Below are positions 8,262 to 15,672 of a DNA stretch of 64,000 nt, one piece after another. Position 1 is the stretch's first letter; the number at the start of each line of letters is the position of its first letter. The position numbers and the translations under genes are program-made. Source of the DNA: Planctomycetota bacterium (GTDB taxonomy: Bacteria > Planctomycetota > UBA1135 > GCA-002686595). The DNA lies in NCBI GenBank assembly GCA_016220085.1, contig JACRIN010000006.1:20208-84207 (forward strand), written 5' to 3'. The notes below the pieces were generated by a model. The model was not told where the DNA came from. It did no database searches and saw only the letters and a program-made list of their open reading frames with translations.

Positions 8262-8564
8262 GTGGCGCAGAAGCGTCTGATCGTCGAGTCCGAGGTGCAC
8301 GCGCTCGCGCGCGGCTCCGAGCTCGTGATCTCGAAGGACGTGATCATCACTCCGGCGGCGCTCGACGCCGCGTTCGCGCGCCAGATCCGCGTCGTGCGCA
8401 TCGACAAGAGCCCGGACTCCGCGCCGAGCGTCGTCGCCGCGCCGACGAATCTGTGGCAGCGCATGCACCAAGGCGAAGGCACGTACGTCGTGCAAGTGAA
8501 GAACGGCCGCGCGACCGTCTCGCGCCTGACCGACCAAGGGCCGATCCACTTCGGCTCCGAGTGA
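8262..8564 (+). CDS. Small BMC-associated protein with EutQ/EutT-like head segment
   Basis: This 100-residue protein of unknown function starts at a GTG. Its first 45 residues include ALARGSELVISKDVIITPAALDAAFARQIRVV. The pattern of a short helix, G-S, a beta strand, then IITPxAxxxA matches the N-terminal segment of EutQ and EutT and the head of the next gene. The second half (YVVQVKNGRATVSRLTDQGP) is not recognised. A targeting or scaffolding function within the shell is plausible but inferred. It lies in a row with the BMC-T (20-base gap) and the ACT fusion (10-base gap). Confidence 0.6.
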   Translation: MAQKRLIVESEVHALARGSELVISKDVIITPAALDAAFARQIRVVRIDKSPDSAPSVVAAPTNLWQRMHQGEGTYVVQVKNGRATVSRLTDQGPIHFGSE

Positions 8565-8574
8565 GGAGCTCTCG

Positions 8575-9081
8575 ATGGCCCGCCGCTTCCTGACCGCCGA
8601 CGACGTGCGCCGCGAGCATTCGGGCTCGATCGTCGTCGAGGCCGACACGATCGTGACGCCGCAAGCGCAGGAGACCGCGCGCGAGCTCGGCAAGGTGATC
8701 AGCACCACCAAGGGCCCGTACGTCCAACCGACGCCCGATCGCGGCCCGGACGCGGACAAGGCGCGGCGCTCGCTGCCGAACCTGCCCGAGCCGGCAGACG
8801 GCGACATGGCGCCGACATCGATGATCGTGACCGCGGTCGGCAAGAACCGGCCGGGCGTGCTCGCGGAATTGACCAGCGCGCTCGCCGAGTTCCACGCGAG
8901 CGTGCACGACATCAGCCAGCGCGTGGTCGACGGCTACTTCCACCTGATCCTGGTGGTCGAGACGCCGCAGGGCGTCGGCTTCGGCACCTTGAAGCAACGG
9001 ATGGAGTGCCTCGGAGGCGCCGACGACTACGCAGTGCGCGTGATGCACGAGCGCGTGTTCCGGTTCATGCATCGCGTGTAG
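8575..9081 (+). CDS. UPF0237-type ACT-domain protein fused to an EutQ/EutT-like BMC head
   Basis: This 168-residue two-part protein begins with about 45 residues (FLTADDVRREHSGSIVVEADTIVTPQAQETARELGKVI) that match the EutQ/EutT N-terminal segment found in microcompartment enzymes. After a linker of about 35 residues comes a complete ACT domain of the UPF0237 type (MIVTAVGKNRPGVLAELTSALAE, SVHDISQRVVDGYFHLILVV, ending HERVFRFMHRV). Free-standing UPF0237 proteins are about 90 residues and in many genomes sit beside UPF0210. An intact UPF0210 gene does lie downstream at 12103, separated by about 3 kb of foreign-looking DNA. ACT domains bind small molecules, often amino acids, so a ligand-sensing or regulatory subunit addressed to the compartment is a reasonable inference. 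Confidence 0.8.
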   Translation: MARRFLTADDVRREHSGSIVVEADTIVTPQAQETARELGKVISTTKGPYVQPTPDRGPDADKARRSLPNLPEPADGDMAPTSMIVTAVGKNRPGVLAELTSALAEFHASVHDISQRVVDGYFHLILVVETPQGVGFGTLKQRMECLGGADDYAVRVMHERVFRFMHRV

Positions 9082-9093
9082 GGGAGTCGTCCA

Positions 9094-10155
9094 GTGTTTC
9101 TCTCCGTGCGGGATCTTCCGGAGATGGTGAAGCTCCAAACCGCGCCAGAGAGTGTTGTGTTCCTCGGCGCTGGGGCGTCGTTCGCTAGCGACTTCTCGAA
9201 ACCGACCATGCGGTCGTTCTTCGACGCGGAGCACGAGAAGTACGGGAATCTCGCGAGGTTACTGACAGACTTCTACGGCACCCGCCCTCGCACGGAATGG
9301 AATCTCGAGGAGATCCTCGGGTACATCGACCTGAGCTCCACTCGTCTGGCTCGATGGGATCCGCGGCGGGTTCTGCTAACCGACGACCGCCATGCGCGCG
9401 CGTATGGCGAATGCCTTGCGTACGTCGATGAGCGTCTCGGCGTGGATCCTGACTCCGTCTGTGAGCGGCACGCACGGTTGTTCCGATCGCTGGCGCCTCG
9501 CGACAGCGTCGTGAGCCTCAACTACGATCTGATCGCTGACCAGGCTCTGCTACGCGTTGACGCGGATCGGGTAGGCGCAACGAACCCAAAGCGTCGATCG
9601 CGTGCGATGAAACCGGCGAGTCTGTTGGCGGCTCCGAACCTCATGGCTGGGTTCGTTCCTGGGTTTATCGGAGACGAGTTCGAAGAGGGTTTCCTGCTCA
9701 AGCTTCATGGCTCGTTGGACTGGATTACCTGTTCGAATGAGCAGTGCCCGGCGGCCAGCGACATCTTCAGGCGGACGGGCAGCGAGATTCCCGGCCAGAT
9801 CGCAGGGAGTCCGTGTCGACGATGCGGTAGCGCATTGCGGACCGTACTCGTTCCTCCGGTGGCGTCGAAACGCGCGCTCGAGCACCACCAGTTGCAGCTG
9901 CAGTGGTCGATCGCGTATCGGGAGTTGTCGCGCGCGAGGACTTGGGTTGTGGTGGGAGTTTCGCTCGCCCCGTCGGACTTCGACGTACGCTGGCTTCTGC
10001 GCGTCTCGGCAGCTAGGGAATTCGACTCGGGCCTCGTGGTGCACGTTGTCAATCCAAGTCGCGACGCCAGGCAGCAGTTCCGCGAGTTGCTCGGGCCGGC
10101 GGGTGTCTCGCTTGTGGAGCACGATGGGATGGACTCCTTTCTTGTCGCAAAGTGA
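9094..10155 (+). CDS. SIR2-family protein with zinc ribbon, probable accessory or defence gene
   Basis: The 353-residue protein has an N-terminal NAD-binding GAGAS motif (VVFLGAGASFASD), SLNYDLIAD, and LLKLHGSLDWI with the family histidine, followed by a four-cysteine zinc ribbon (CSNEQC and CRRC). The C-terminal part (VVGVSLAPSDFDVRWLLR) resembles the distal Rossmann strands of SIR2-like proteins found in phage-defence and accessory loci, rather than a compact CobB deacetylase. Base and codon use are visibly less GC-rich than the BMC genes on one side and the UPF0210 gene on the other, suggesting acquisition. It starts at a GTG 12 bases after the ACT gene; no second defence-type gene is adjacent. 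NAD depletion versus deacetylation cannot be decided from sequence. Confidence 0.75.
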   Translation: MFLSVRDLPEMVKLQTAPESVVFLGAGASFASDFSKPTMRSFFDAEHEKYGNLARLLTDFYGTRPRTEWNLEEILGYIDLSSTRLARWDPRRVLLTDDRHARAYGECLAYVDERLGVDPDSVCERHARLFRSLAPRDSVVSLNYDLIADQALLRVDADRVGATNPKRRSRAMKPASLLAAPNLMAGFVPGFIGDEFEEGFLLKLHGSLDWITCSNEQCPAASDIFRRTGSEIPGQIAGSPCRRCGSALRTVLVPPVASKRALEHHQLQLQWSIAYRELSRARTWVVVGVSLAPSDFDVRWLLRVSAAREFDSGLVVHVVNPSRDARQQFRELLGPAGVSLVEHDGMDSFLVAK

Positions 10156-10269
10156 TCGTCGGTCCAAGGCATCCACCGGATCGACAGTTCGCCGCAGCGC
10201 GCAGAACCGGAATCGGAACGGGTGAAACCGAGCGCCCGATTGCCGGTCTAGTCGATGGAGGTGATCATC

Positions 10270-10497
10270 ATGCTCACCATGGAGTTCAGTTCGGATCAGC
10301 TTCGCAAGCTCTCGCCCTCGCAGCGCTTCCAGCTCGCGCAAGATCTCTGGGACACCGTCGCGCACGACGGTTACGAGCCGGCGCTCACGGCCGAGCAGCG
10401 CAAGTTGCTCGAAGCTCGTCTCGCTACGCTGGACGAGGACTGCGCGACCGCCCGGTCATGGGAGGACATTAAGCGGAGCCTTGGGTACTCGGGATAG
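10270..10497 (+). CDS. Addiction-module antitoxin-like protein (Unstab_antitox family), orphan
   Basis: This 75-residue protein has the family pattern F-x-x-D-QLRKLSPSQRFQLAQDLWDTV, a linker, LTAEQRKLLEARLATLDED and a tryptophan near the C-terminus (SWEDIKRSLG). The start is chosen at the ATG at 10270 because GGAGG lies 8 bases upstream; ORF-track 10255 is an in-frame upstream ATG. In this family a RelE/ParE-type toxin gene normally follows at once. None does here; the next gene is another antitoxin-like protein. Confidence 0.7.
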   Translation: MLTMEFSSDQLRKLSPSQRFQLAQDLWDTVAHDGYEPALTAEQRKLLEARLATLDEDCATARSWEDIKRSLGYSG

Positions 10498-10530
10498 CGT
10501 CTCACGCCGTGACGGAGAGGACTGGGTCGC

Positions 10531-10749
10531 ATGCTTTGGAGTTGGGATGAGTTGCGGAAGCTGTCGATCGAGGACCGCCTGCGGTTGATCGAGACGATCT
10601 GGGAGAGCATCGAGGAAGACCGTGCCCCGACCGAGATCTCCGACGAGCTGAAGCAGGAACTCCACGCACGGTGGGCGGAGCACCTGCGCGATCCTTCGAA
10701 GGCGATCGACTGGGAGTTCTTGCGCCGCTCGTACCGCCTGGAGCCGTGA
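10531..10749 (+). CDS. Second addiction-module antitoxin-like protein (Unstab_antitox family), orphan
   Basis: This 72-residue protein contains DELRKLSIEDRLRLIETIWESIEED, ISDELKQELHARWAEHLRDPSKAIDWE and a short basic end, the standard layout of this antitoxin family. GGAGAGG lies about 10 bases before the ATG. It shares its plan with the gene 33 bases upstream, so the pair looks like a tandem duplication. No toxin gene follows; instead a decayed fragment of the UPF0210 gene begins about 80 bases downstream. Confidence 0.72.
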   Translation: MLWSWDELRKLSIEDRLRLIETIWESIEEDRAPTEISDELKQELHARWAEHLRDPSKAIDWEFLRRSYRLEP

Positions 10750-10826
10750 CGCGAGTCCCGTCGGGTCTCTCCGGTGCCTCCGCTTCACGCCGCCCGGCCT
10801 TCCTAATCGATCGATCTCGATGGAGG

Positions 10827-11060
10827 CCAAACTTCCGCGCCCACGCAGAACCGCGAGTCAGTGTCCTTCACCCAACGCGAGACCTTCGAGCCGTCCGCAT
10901 GAACGAGCTCGAGACGTCGACATCCGCACGACAGCGCTCGGCATCAGCGTGTTCGATTGCGTCGAGCCGGACAACGCGTCGGCCTGCCGGAAGGTCCGCT
11001 CGAAGATCGTCGAAGCAGCACCGGACCTCTTGAGGAGATTCGCCGCTCCGCGATCGCGCT
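10827..11060 (+). pseudogene. Decayed duplicate of the 5' end of the UPF0210 gene, with its upstream region
   Basis: From the GTG at 10861 the DNA lines up with the start of the intact UPF0210 gene at 12103: GTGTCCTTCACC, then CGAGCTCGAGACG, TCGACATCCGCACGAC, GCTCGGCATCA, GTCGGCCTGC and AAGATCGTC occur in the same order. Small insertions and deletions break the reading frame. Alignment continues about 34 bases upstream of the start without gaps, so part of the leader was copied too; the TAAGCT there has become CAAACT here. Similarity fades near 11060. The fragment marks a duplication or partial gene conversion at the left edge of the segment that separates the ACT and UPF0210 genes. Confidence 0.8.
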
Positions 11061-11072
11061 GAGTGTTGCGCT

Positions 11073-11867
11073 TCAGGGCGCCGAGCAGCGAAACGAGTCC
11101 CCGACGGCGGCGAGTTGCGTCCAGACCGTGTGGCCGGGCGGCCGCGGCGAGACCAAGAACATGGCGACGGTGCGGTCTCGAGCTTCGCAGCGGAAGGACT
11201 CGACCTCGACATGGAGCTCGATGCGCGCGTGCGTCGCGAACGCATCGTAGGACGAGACGGTGCCGTGCCAACGCGTGCGCTTCGCGTCGTCGGAGGGCGC
11301 GGGCGCGAGCCTCGAGACGACCTTCGCGCGCTCTGCGTCGAAGTCCGGACCCTCGACGGCCGCGGACAGGCCTTCGAAGTAGATCGCGAGCTCTTCGTTC
11401 AGCTTGCTCGCGTCCAACGCGACCTCGCCTTCGAGCCACCAGACGAACGCATAGGTCCAGAAGTCTTCGCTCTCCGCCTTGAACATCCCCGGCGCGAAAC
11501 GCAGCTCCTCGAGTCCGCTGTAGTTCAGGCTCGGCGCGAAGCCGAGCGGGAACGGGATCGTCTCAGCGATCCAACCGGGCGGGAGCGGCCAGGGGAACGG
11601 GAGCGGCTCACGCGGCGCCGGTTCGTTCGCGGGTTCGACCGATGGCTCGATCGCCGGCGCGACCGCCGGTTCGTTCGGCGGTTGGTTCGGCGGTTCGAGT
11701 GCGGGCTCGACCGCGGGCGTCGCGACGACCTCCGTTCGCGCCGCCTCTCGGTCGCCGGCCCGCGGGCCCGCGCAAGCCGACGACACCGCGAGGAACATCA
11801 CGGGCCACAGCGCGCCGACCGGGCTCGCGCGTCGCGTTCGTCTGCTGTCGATCCGTCTCCAGAGCAT
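11073..11867 (-). CDS. Hypothetical lipoprotein with Glu/Pro/Asn repeat linker
   Basis: This 264-residue protein is of unknown function. A basic N-terminus and hydrophobic stretch end at a lipobox-like cysteine (AVSSACAG), so the protein is probably lipid-anchored. A linker of repeated E-P-x-x-(Q/E)-P units covers about residues 60-100 (EPPNQPPNEPAVAPAIEP). The C-terminal 150 residues look globular (WIAETIPFPLGFAPSLNYSGLEELRF; FLVSPRPPGHTVWTQL). The start is the ATG at 11867, which gives a proper signal sequence; the ORF-track start adds 28 unlikely residues. It runs opposite to its neighbours, between the UPF0210 remnant and the intact UPF0210 gene. Confidence 0.65.
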   Translation of the reverse strand: MLWRRIDSRRTRRASPVGALWPVMFLAVSSACAGPRAGDREAARTEVVATPAVEPALEPPNQPPNEPAVAPAIEPSVEPANEPAPREPLPFPWPLPPGWIAETIPFPLGFAPSLNYSGLEELRFAPGMFKAESEDFWTYAFVWWLEGEVALDASKLNEELAIYFEGLSAAVEGPDFDAERAKVVSRLAPAPSDDAKRTRWHGTVSSYDAFATHARIELHVEVESFRCEARDRTVAMFLVSPRPPGHTVWTQLAAVGDSFRCSAP

Positions 11868-11916
11868 GGCGCCTCCGAGCGGGAGGGTAGCCGGCCTGCG
11901 CGGTGCACTCCACGAA

Positions 11917-12019
11917 CTCCACGGAGTCCTCGGAGTCCGAACTGCGGTCACGTCGCCGTTCGGCGGAGTGACCTATCGGGTCCACTAGCTCCACGCAGTC
12001 CACGGAGTCCGAACCGCGG
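11917..12019. repeat. Pair of 31-bp imperfect direct repeats
   Basis: Copy one (11917-11947) and copy two (11989-12019) differ at only a few positions: CTCCACGgAGTCCtCGGAGTC and CTCCACGcAGTCCaCGGAGTC, both ending CCGAACyGCGG. They start 72 bases apart, upstream of both the minus-strand lipoprotein and the intact UPF0210 gene. They could be regulatory sites or a scar of the local duplication. Confidence 0.6.
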
Positions 12020-12102
12020 CCCGAGCCCACCTCGCACGGGATCCGGCGTCGATCGCCGCCGACGGACGCTAAGCTCTCGCGCCCGCGCGGAGCCCCGAAC
12101 CC

Positions 12103-13467
12103 GTGTCCTTCACCGAACAAGAGATCCTCGAAACCGTCCGGATGTTCGAGCTCGAGACGCTCGACATCCGCACGACCACGCTCGGCATCAACCTGCTCGA
12201 CTGCGCCGATCCGGACATCGAGTCGGCCTGCGAGAAGGTCTACGCCAAGATCGTCCACCAAGCGCGCGACCTGGTCCGAGTCGGCCAGTCGATCACCGCC
12301 GACTACGGGATCCCGATCGTCAACAAGCGCATCGCGGTCACGCCGATCTCGCTGGTCGCGGCAGCGTGCGGGAGCGACGACCTCGTGCCGTTCGCGCGAG
12401 CGATGGACGCCGCGGCGAAAGCGGTCGGCGTCGACTTCATCGGCGGTTTCACCGCCTACGTCCACAAAGGCTACACCAACGCCGACCGCGCGCTGATCGA
12501 GTCGATCCCGCGCGCGCTCGCCGAGACCGATCACGTCTGCTCGTCGATCTCGCTCGCGTCGACGCGCGCCGGCATCAACATGGACGCGGTCGGGCACTTC
12601 AGCCGCATCGTGCTCGCGACCGCGGCGCTGACCGCTGACCGCGGCGGGCTCGGCTGCGCGAAGCTCGTCTGCTTCTGCAACACGGTCGAGGACAACCCGT
12701 TCGTCGCCGGCGCGCACATCGGGATCGGCGAGGGCGAAACCGTGCTCAACGTCGGCGTCTCCGGCCCCGGCGTCGTCCGTTCCGCGCTCGCGCGCCTCGG
12801 GCCCGATGCCGACCTGCTCGCGGTCGCCGAAACGATCAAGCGCACCGCGTTCAAGATCACACGCATGGGCGAGCTCGTCGGTCGCGAAGCCGCGCGTCGC
12901 CTCGGCACGACGTTCGGCATCGTCGACGTGTCGCTCGCGCCGACGCCGGCGATCGGCGACTCGGTCTCCGACATCCTCGAGCTGATCGGCACCGAGCGCA
13001 CCGGCGCGCCCGGCACCACCGCGGCGCTCGCGCTCTTGACCGACGCGGTCAAGAAGGGCGGCGCGATGGCGAGCTCGTCGGTCGGCGGCCTCTCCGGCGC
13101 GTTCATCCCGGTCAGCGAGGACGCCGGCATGATCGCGGCGGTGCGCGACAACGCGCTCAGCCTCGCCAAGCTCGAAGCGATGACCGCGGTGTGCTCGGTC
13201 GGCCTCGACATGGTCGCGGTGCCCGGTGACACGCCGCCGGCGACGATCGCCGGCATCATCGCGGACGAGATGGCGATCGGCATGATCAACAACAAGACGA
13301 CCGCCGTCCGGATCATCCCTGTCCCGGGCAAGGGGCCGGGGGAGACGGTCGAGTGGGGTGGCTTGCTCGGGACCGCGATCGTCCAGGACCCCGGCAAGTA
13401 CTCGTGCGAGCGCTTCTACCTGCGCGGCGGCCGGATCCCGGCACCCTTGCAAGGCTACAAGAACTGA
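12103..13467 (+). CDS. UPF0210 / DUF711 family protein (PFL-RNR-like fold)
   Basis: The 454-residue protein is full length for the family. Typical segments are [83 protein letters not shown] and [15 protein letters not shown] structure of the Streptococcus pneumoniae member (SP0239) is known to resemble pyruvate formate-lyase and ribonucleotide reductase, but the biochemical role is unknown. I see no C-terminal glycyl-radical motif here. The family is normally encoded next to a UPF0237 ACT protein; here that partner is the ACT fusion at 8575, about 3 kb upstream. A TAAGCT box (12070-12075) could serve as the -10 element of its own promoter. A duplicated, decayed 5' fragment lies at 10827-11060. 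Confidence 0.92.
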   Translation: MSFTEQEILETVRMFELETLDIRTTTLGINLLDCADPDIESACEKVYAKIVHQARDLVRVGQSITADYGIPIVNKRIAVTPISLVAAACGSDDLVPFARAMDAAAKAVGVDFIGGFTAYVHKGYTNADRALIESIPRALAETDHVCSSISLASTRAGINMDAVGHFSRIVLATAALTADRGGLGCAKLVCFCNTVEDNPFVAGAHIGIGEGETVLNVGVSGPGVVRSALARLGPDADLLAVAETIKRTAFKITRMGELVGREAARRLGTTFGIVDVSLAPTPAIGDSVSDILELIGTERTGAPGTTAALALLTDAVKKGGAMASSSVGGLSGAFIPVSEDAGMIAAVRDNALSLAKLEAMTAVCSVGLDMVAVPGDTPPATIAGIIADEMAIGMINNKTTAVRIIPVPGKGPGETVEWGGLLGTAIVQDPGKYSCERFYLRGGRIPAPLQGYKN

Positions 13468-13593
13468 CGCGTCGCCGGTGCGGCGCGGATCGCCTGGCCT
13501 TCGCGGAAGCTCTCAGGCCGGAACTATCCGCGGTCGTCCCGATCGGAGTTCCGTTTCACGCAGGAAACGAACGACCTCAAGCGCAGGGCCGCC

Positions 13594-15186
13594 GTGGTCG
13601 AAGTGGGGGGTGTCGCGCGCGCCCCGTGCGCGCTCTTCCGCGTCCTCCCGACCGACCGAACCGCCTTGGCCGATCGCATCCTCATCGTCGACGACTCCCG
13701 CGAGGTGCTCGCGAGCTTCGAGCGCTTGCTCGGTAGGAATTTCGACGTCGTCACCGCTTCGAGCGGCGAGAGGGCGCTCGAACTCTGTCTGGAGCAAGGC
13801 CCCTTCGCCGTCGTGGTCGCCGACTACGAGATGCCGGGCATGAAGGGGATCGAGCTCCTGATGCGTGTGCGCGAATGTTGGCCGGACACCGTGCCGATCA
13901 TGATCACCGGCGTCGTCGACGTCGACGTCGCGATCGATGCTCTGCACAACGGACGGATCTTCCGCTTCCTCGAAAAGCCTTGTCCGCCGGGGCTGCTGAC
14001 CTCGGCGATCGAGGACGCGCTCGCCGAACACCGGCGCATCGCACACGAACACGAGCTCGCCAACACGCTGCGCTTTTCGCGCGAGACCTTGGTGCGGTTC
14101 AATCAGACGCTGAACGGCTTGGTCGACGAGCAGACCGAGGCGTTGCTGCGCCTCAATCGGTTCGTCAGCGACCTCAACGCCGCCGATTCGCTGCAGGAGA
14201 TCGGCGAACTCGCCGCGCGTGCCGCGCGCGACCTGGTCGGCGAACGCGCGGTGACCGCCGAGATCTGCTCCCGGCCGGGCGGAGACGTCGAATGCCGCTC
14301 GTCGGTCGGTCCGAGTCCGTGCGGCGAGCAGCGGCGCGAGCCCGCGCGTTCGCCCGACGGCGAGATCGGGTGCATCCGCGTCGACGAGCACGATCGAGCC
14401 GGGCGACCGCTGAGCTCGCTGCAAGCGAGTCTGCTCGCCGCGATCGCAGGCTCGACCGCCGTCGCCGCGCACAACCAGGTTCGCAGACGCGAGCGCGACG
14501 AGGCGCAGCACGCGACGATTCTCGCGCTCGCGAAGCTTGCGGAGCAGCGGGACAACGAGACCGGCAAGCACCTCGAGCGTGTCAGCCTCTTCTGCACGCT
14601 GATCGCGGAGGGGCTGCGCGAGGACGGCTGCTACCGCGACGTGATCACCGACGATTTCGTCCGCGACCTCTACCGTTCCGCGCCGTTGCACGACATCGGC
14701 AAGGTCGGGATCCCCGATTCGATCCTGCTGAAGCCCGGGAAGCTGACGCCGGACGAGTGGGTCATCATGAAGACGCACACCGAGATCGGCGCGGACACGC
14801 TGCGCACGGTGATGGCGCACAACGGCACGCAGGGCTTCCTGCGGATGAGCCTCGACATCGCGTGGTGTCACCACGAGTACTGGAACGGCCTCGGCTACCC
14901 GCGCGGGCTCGCCGGCGAAGCGATCCCGCTCTCCGCTCGCATCCTCGCGTTGGCGGACGTGTACGACGCGCTGACGAGCGTGCGGATCTACAAGTCCGCG
15001 TGGACGCACCAAGCCGCGCTCGAGTGGATCCGCAAGGAATCGGGGACGCACTTCGATCCTCTCTGCGTCGAGAGCTTCGTGAAGCGCGAGCAGCTCGCCG
15101 AGCGAATCCGAGCGCAGCTCGCCGACACCCGCGACGAAGTGCTCGCGCACCTCGGCGGCTCCGGCGCGAACTCGCACGCGGCGTGA
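13594..15186 (+). CDS. Response regulator with HD-GYP domain (predicted c-di-GMP phosphodiesterase)
   Basis: Receiver domain at about residues 27-150 with the acidic pocket DDS, the phospho-acceptor in VVADYEMPGMKG, and the switch threonine/lysine region (MITGVVDV, FRFLEKPCPPG). A coiled and GAF-like middle part covers about 150-305. The HD-GYP domain follows, with HDIGKVGIPD, KTHTEIG and HHEYWNGLGYPRGLAGEAIP, all metal- and substrate-binding motifs intact. Phosphorylation would control hydrolysis of cyclic di-GMP. The first 25 residues are atypical, so the TTG at 13666, just before ADRILIVDD, may be the real start. No histidine kinase is adjacent. Confidence 0.88.
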   Translation: MVEVGGVARAPCALFRVLPTDRTALADRILIVDDSREVLASFERLLGRNFDVVTASSGERALELCLEQGPFAVVVADYEMPGMKGIELLMRVRECWPDTVPIMITGVVDVDVAIDALHNGRIFRFLEKPCPPGLLTSAIEDALAEHRRIAHEHELANTLRFSRETLVRFNQTLNGLVDEQTEALLRLNRFVSDLNAADSLQEIGELAARAARDLVGERAVTAEICSRPGGDVECRSSVGPSPCGEQRREPARSPDGEIGCIRVDEHDRAGRPLSSLQASLLAAIAGSTAVAAHNQVRRRERDEAQHATILALAKLAEQRDNETGKHLERVSLFCTLIAEGLREDGCYRDVITDDFVRDLYRSAPLHDIGKVGIPDSILLKPGKLTPDEWVIMKTHTEIGADTLRTVMAHNGTQGFLRMSLDIAWCHHEYWNGLGYPRGLAGEAIPLSARILALADVYDALTSVRIYKSAWTHQAALEWIRKESGTHFDPLCVESFVKREQLAERIRAQLADTRDEVLAHLGGSGANSHAA

Positions 15187-15421
15187 GCGCGTCTTGCGCC
15201 CGAGCGGCGTGAGCGAGACTCGGACGCGGGTCTGATCCGAGCTCCGCGCGCGCCCGGACGGAGCCCGACCGTTCCGCGTACCGGCGGCTCGCGGTTTCGC
15301 GCGCGTTTCGTGCCGCGGCGTGAGCCCGGTGCCCGCGCACTCGCGGCGCGCCGGTACACGGAGTGAAGGCGCACGGAGCGAGGGCTGACGGTGCACGACG
15401 TGAGGCGTAGTCGTTTGAGGC
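15187..15421. other. Intergenic GC-rich stretch before the minisatellite
   Basis: No gene, RNA or clear hairpin terminator is recognised here. GTGAG, CGGAG and GGCGTGAG words recur with increasing density towards the tandem array that begins at 15422, as if the array grew out of this sequence. Confidence 0.5.
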
Positions 15422-15591
15422 GTGAGTGGCGTGAGTGGCGTGAGTGGCGTGAGTGGCGTGAGTGGCGTGAGTGGCGTGAGTGGCGTGAGTGGCGTGAGTG
15501 GCGTGAGTGGCGTGAGTGGGTGAGTGGGTGAGTGGGTGAGTGGGTGAGTGGGTGACAGGGTGACAGGGTGACAGGGTGACAGGGTGACAGG
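15422..15591. repeat. Minisatellite with three successive repeat units
   Basis: Ten exact copies of the 9-mer GTGAGTGGC (15422-15511) are followed by five exact copies of the 8-mer GTGAGTGG (15512-15551), then five exact copies of the 8-mer GTGACAGG (15552-15591). Degenerate GTGGCCGC / GTGACTG variants continue to about 15645. The array ends about 80 bases before the MFS transporter start. Uninterrupted perfect copies imply recent expansion by slippage. Confidence 0.97.
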
Positions 15592-15672
15592 GTGGCCGCG
15601 TGGCCGTGGCTGCGTGACTGAGTAGCCGTGTGACTGCGTGACGGCGCGCGCGACGAATTCCACTCGGCGACG

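Noticed and set aside
11063-12638. Plus-strand ORFs across the minus-strand lipoprotein gene
   Set aside because: The minus-strand frame has a lipoprotein signal and a continuous domain; the plus frames are Arg-rich shadows running into the UPF0210 gene.
12103-13467. UPF0210 protein as a true glycyl-radical enzyme
   Set aside because: No C-terminal glycyl-radical motif and no activase gene nearby; only the fold-level resemblance to PFL is claimed.
15422-15591. CRISPR array
   Set aside because: Units are 8-9 bases with no spacers and no cas genes nearby; it is a simple minisatellite.
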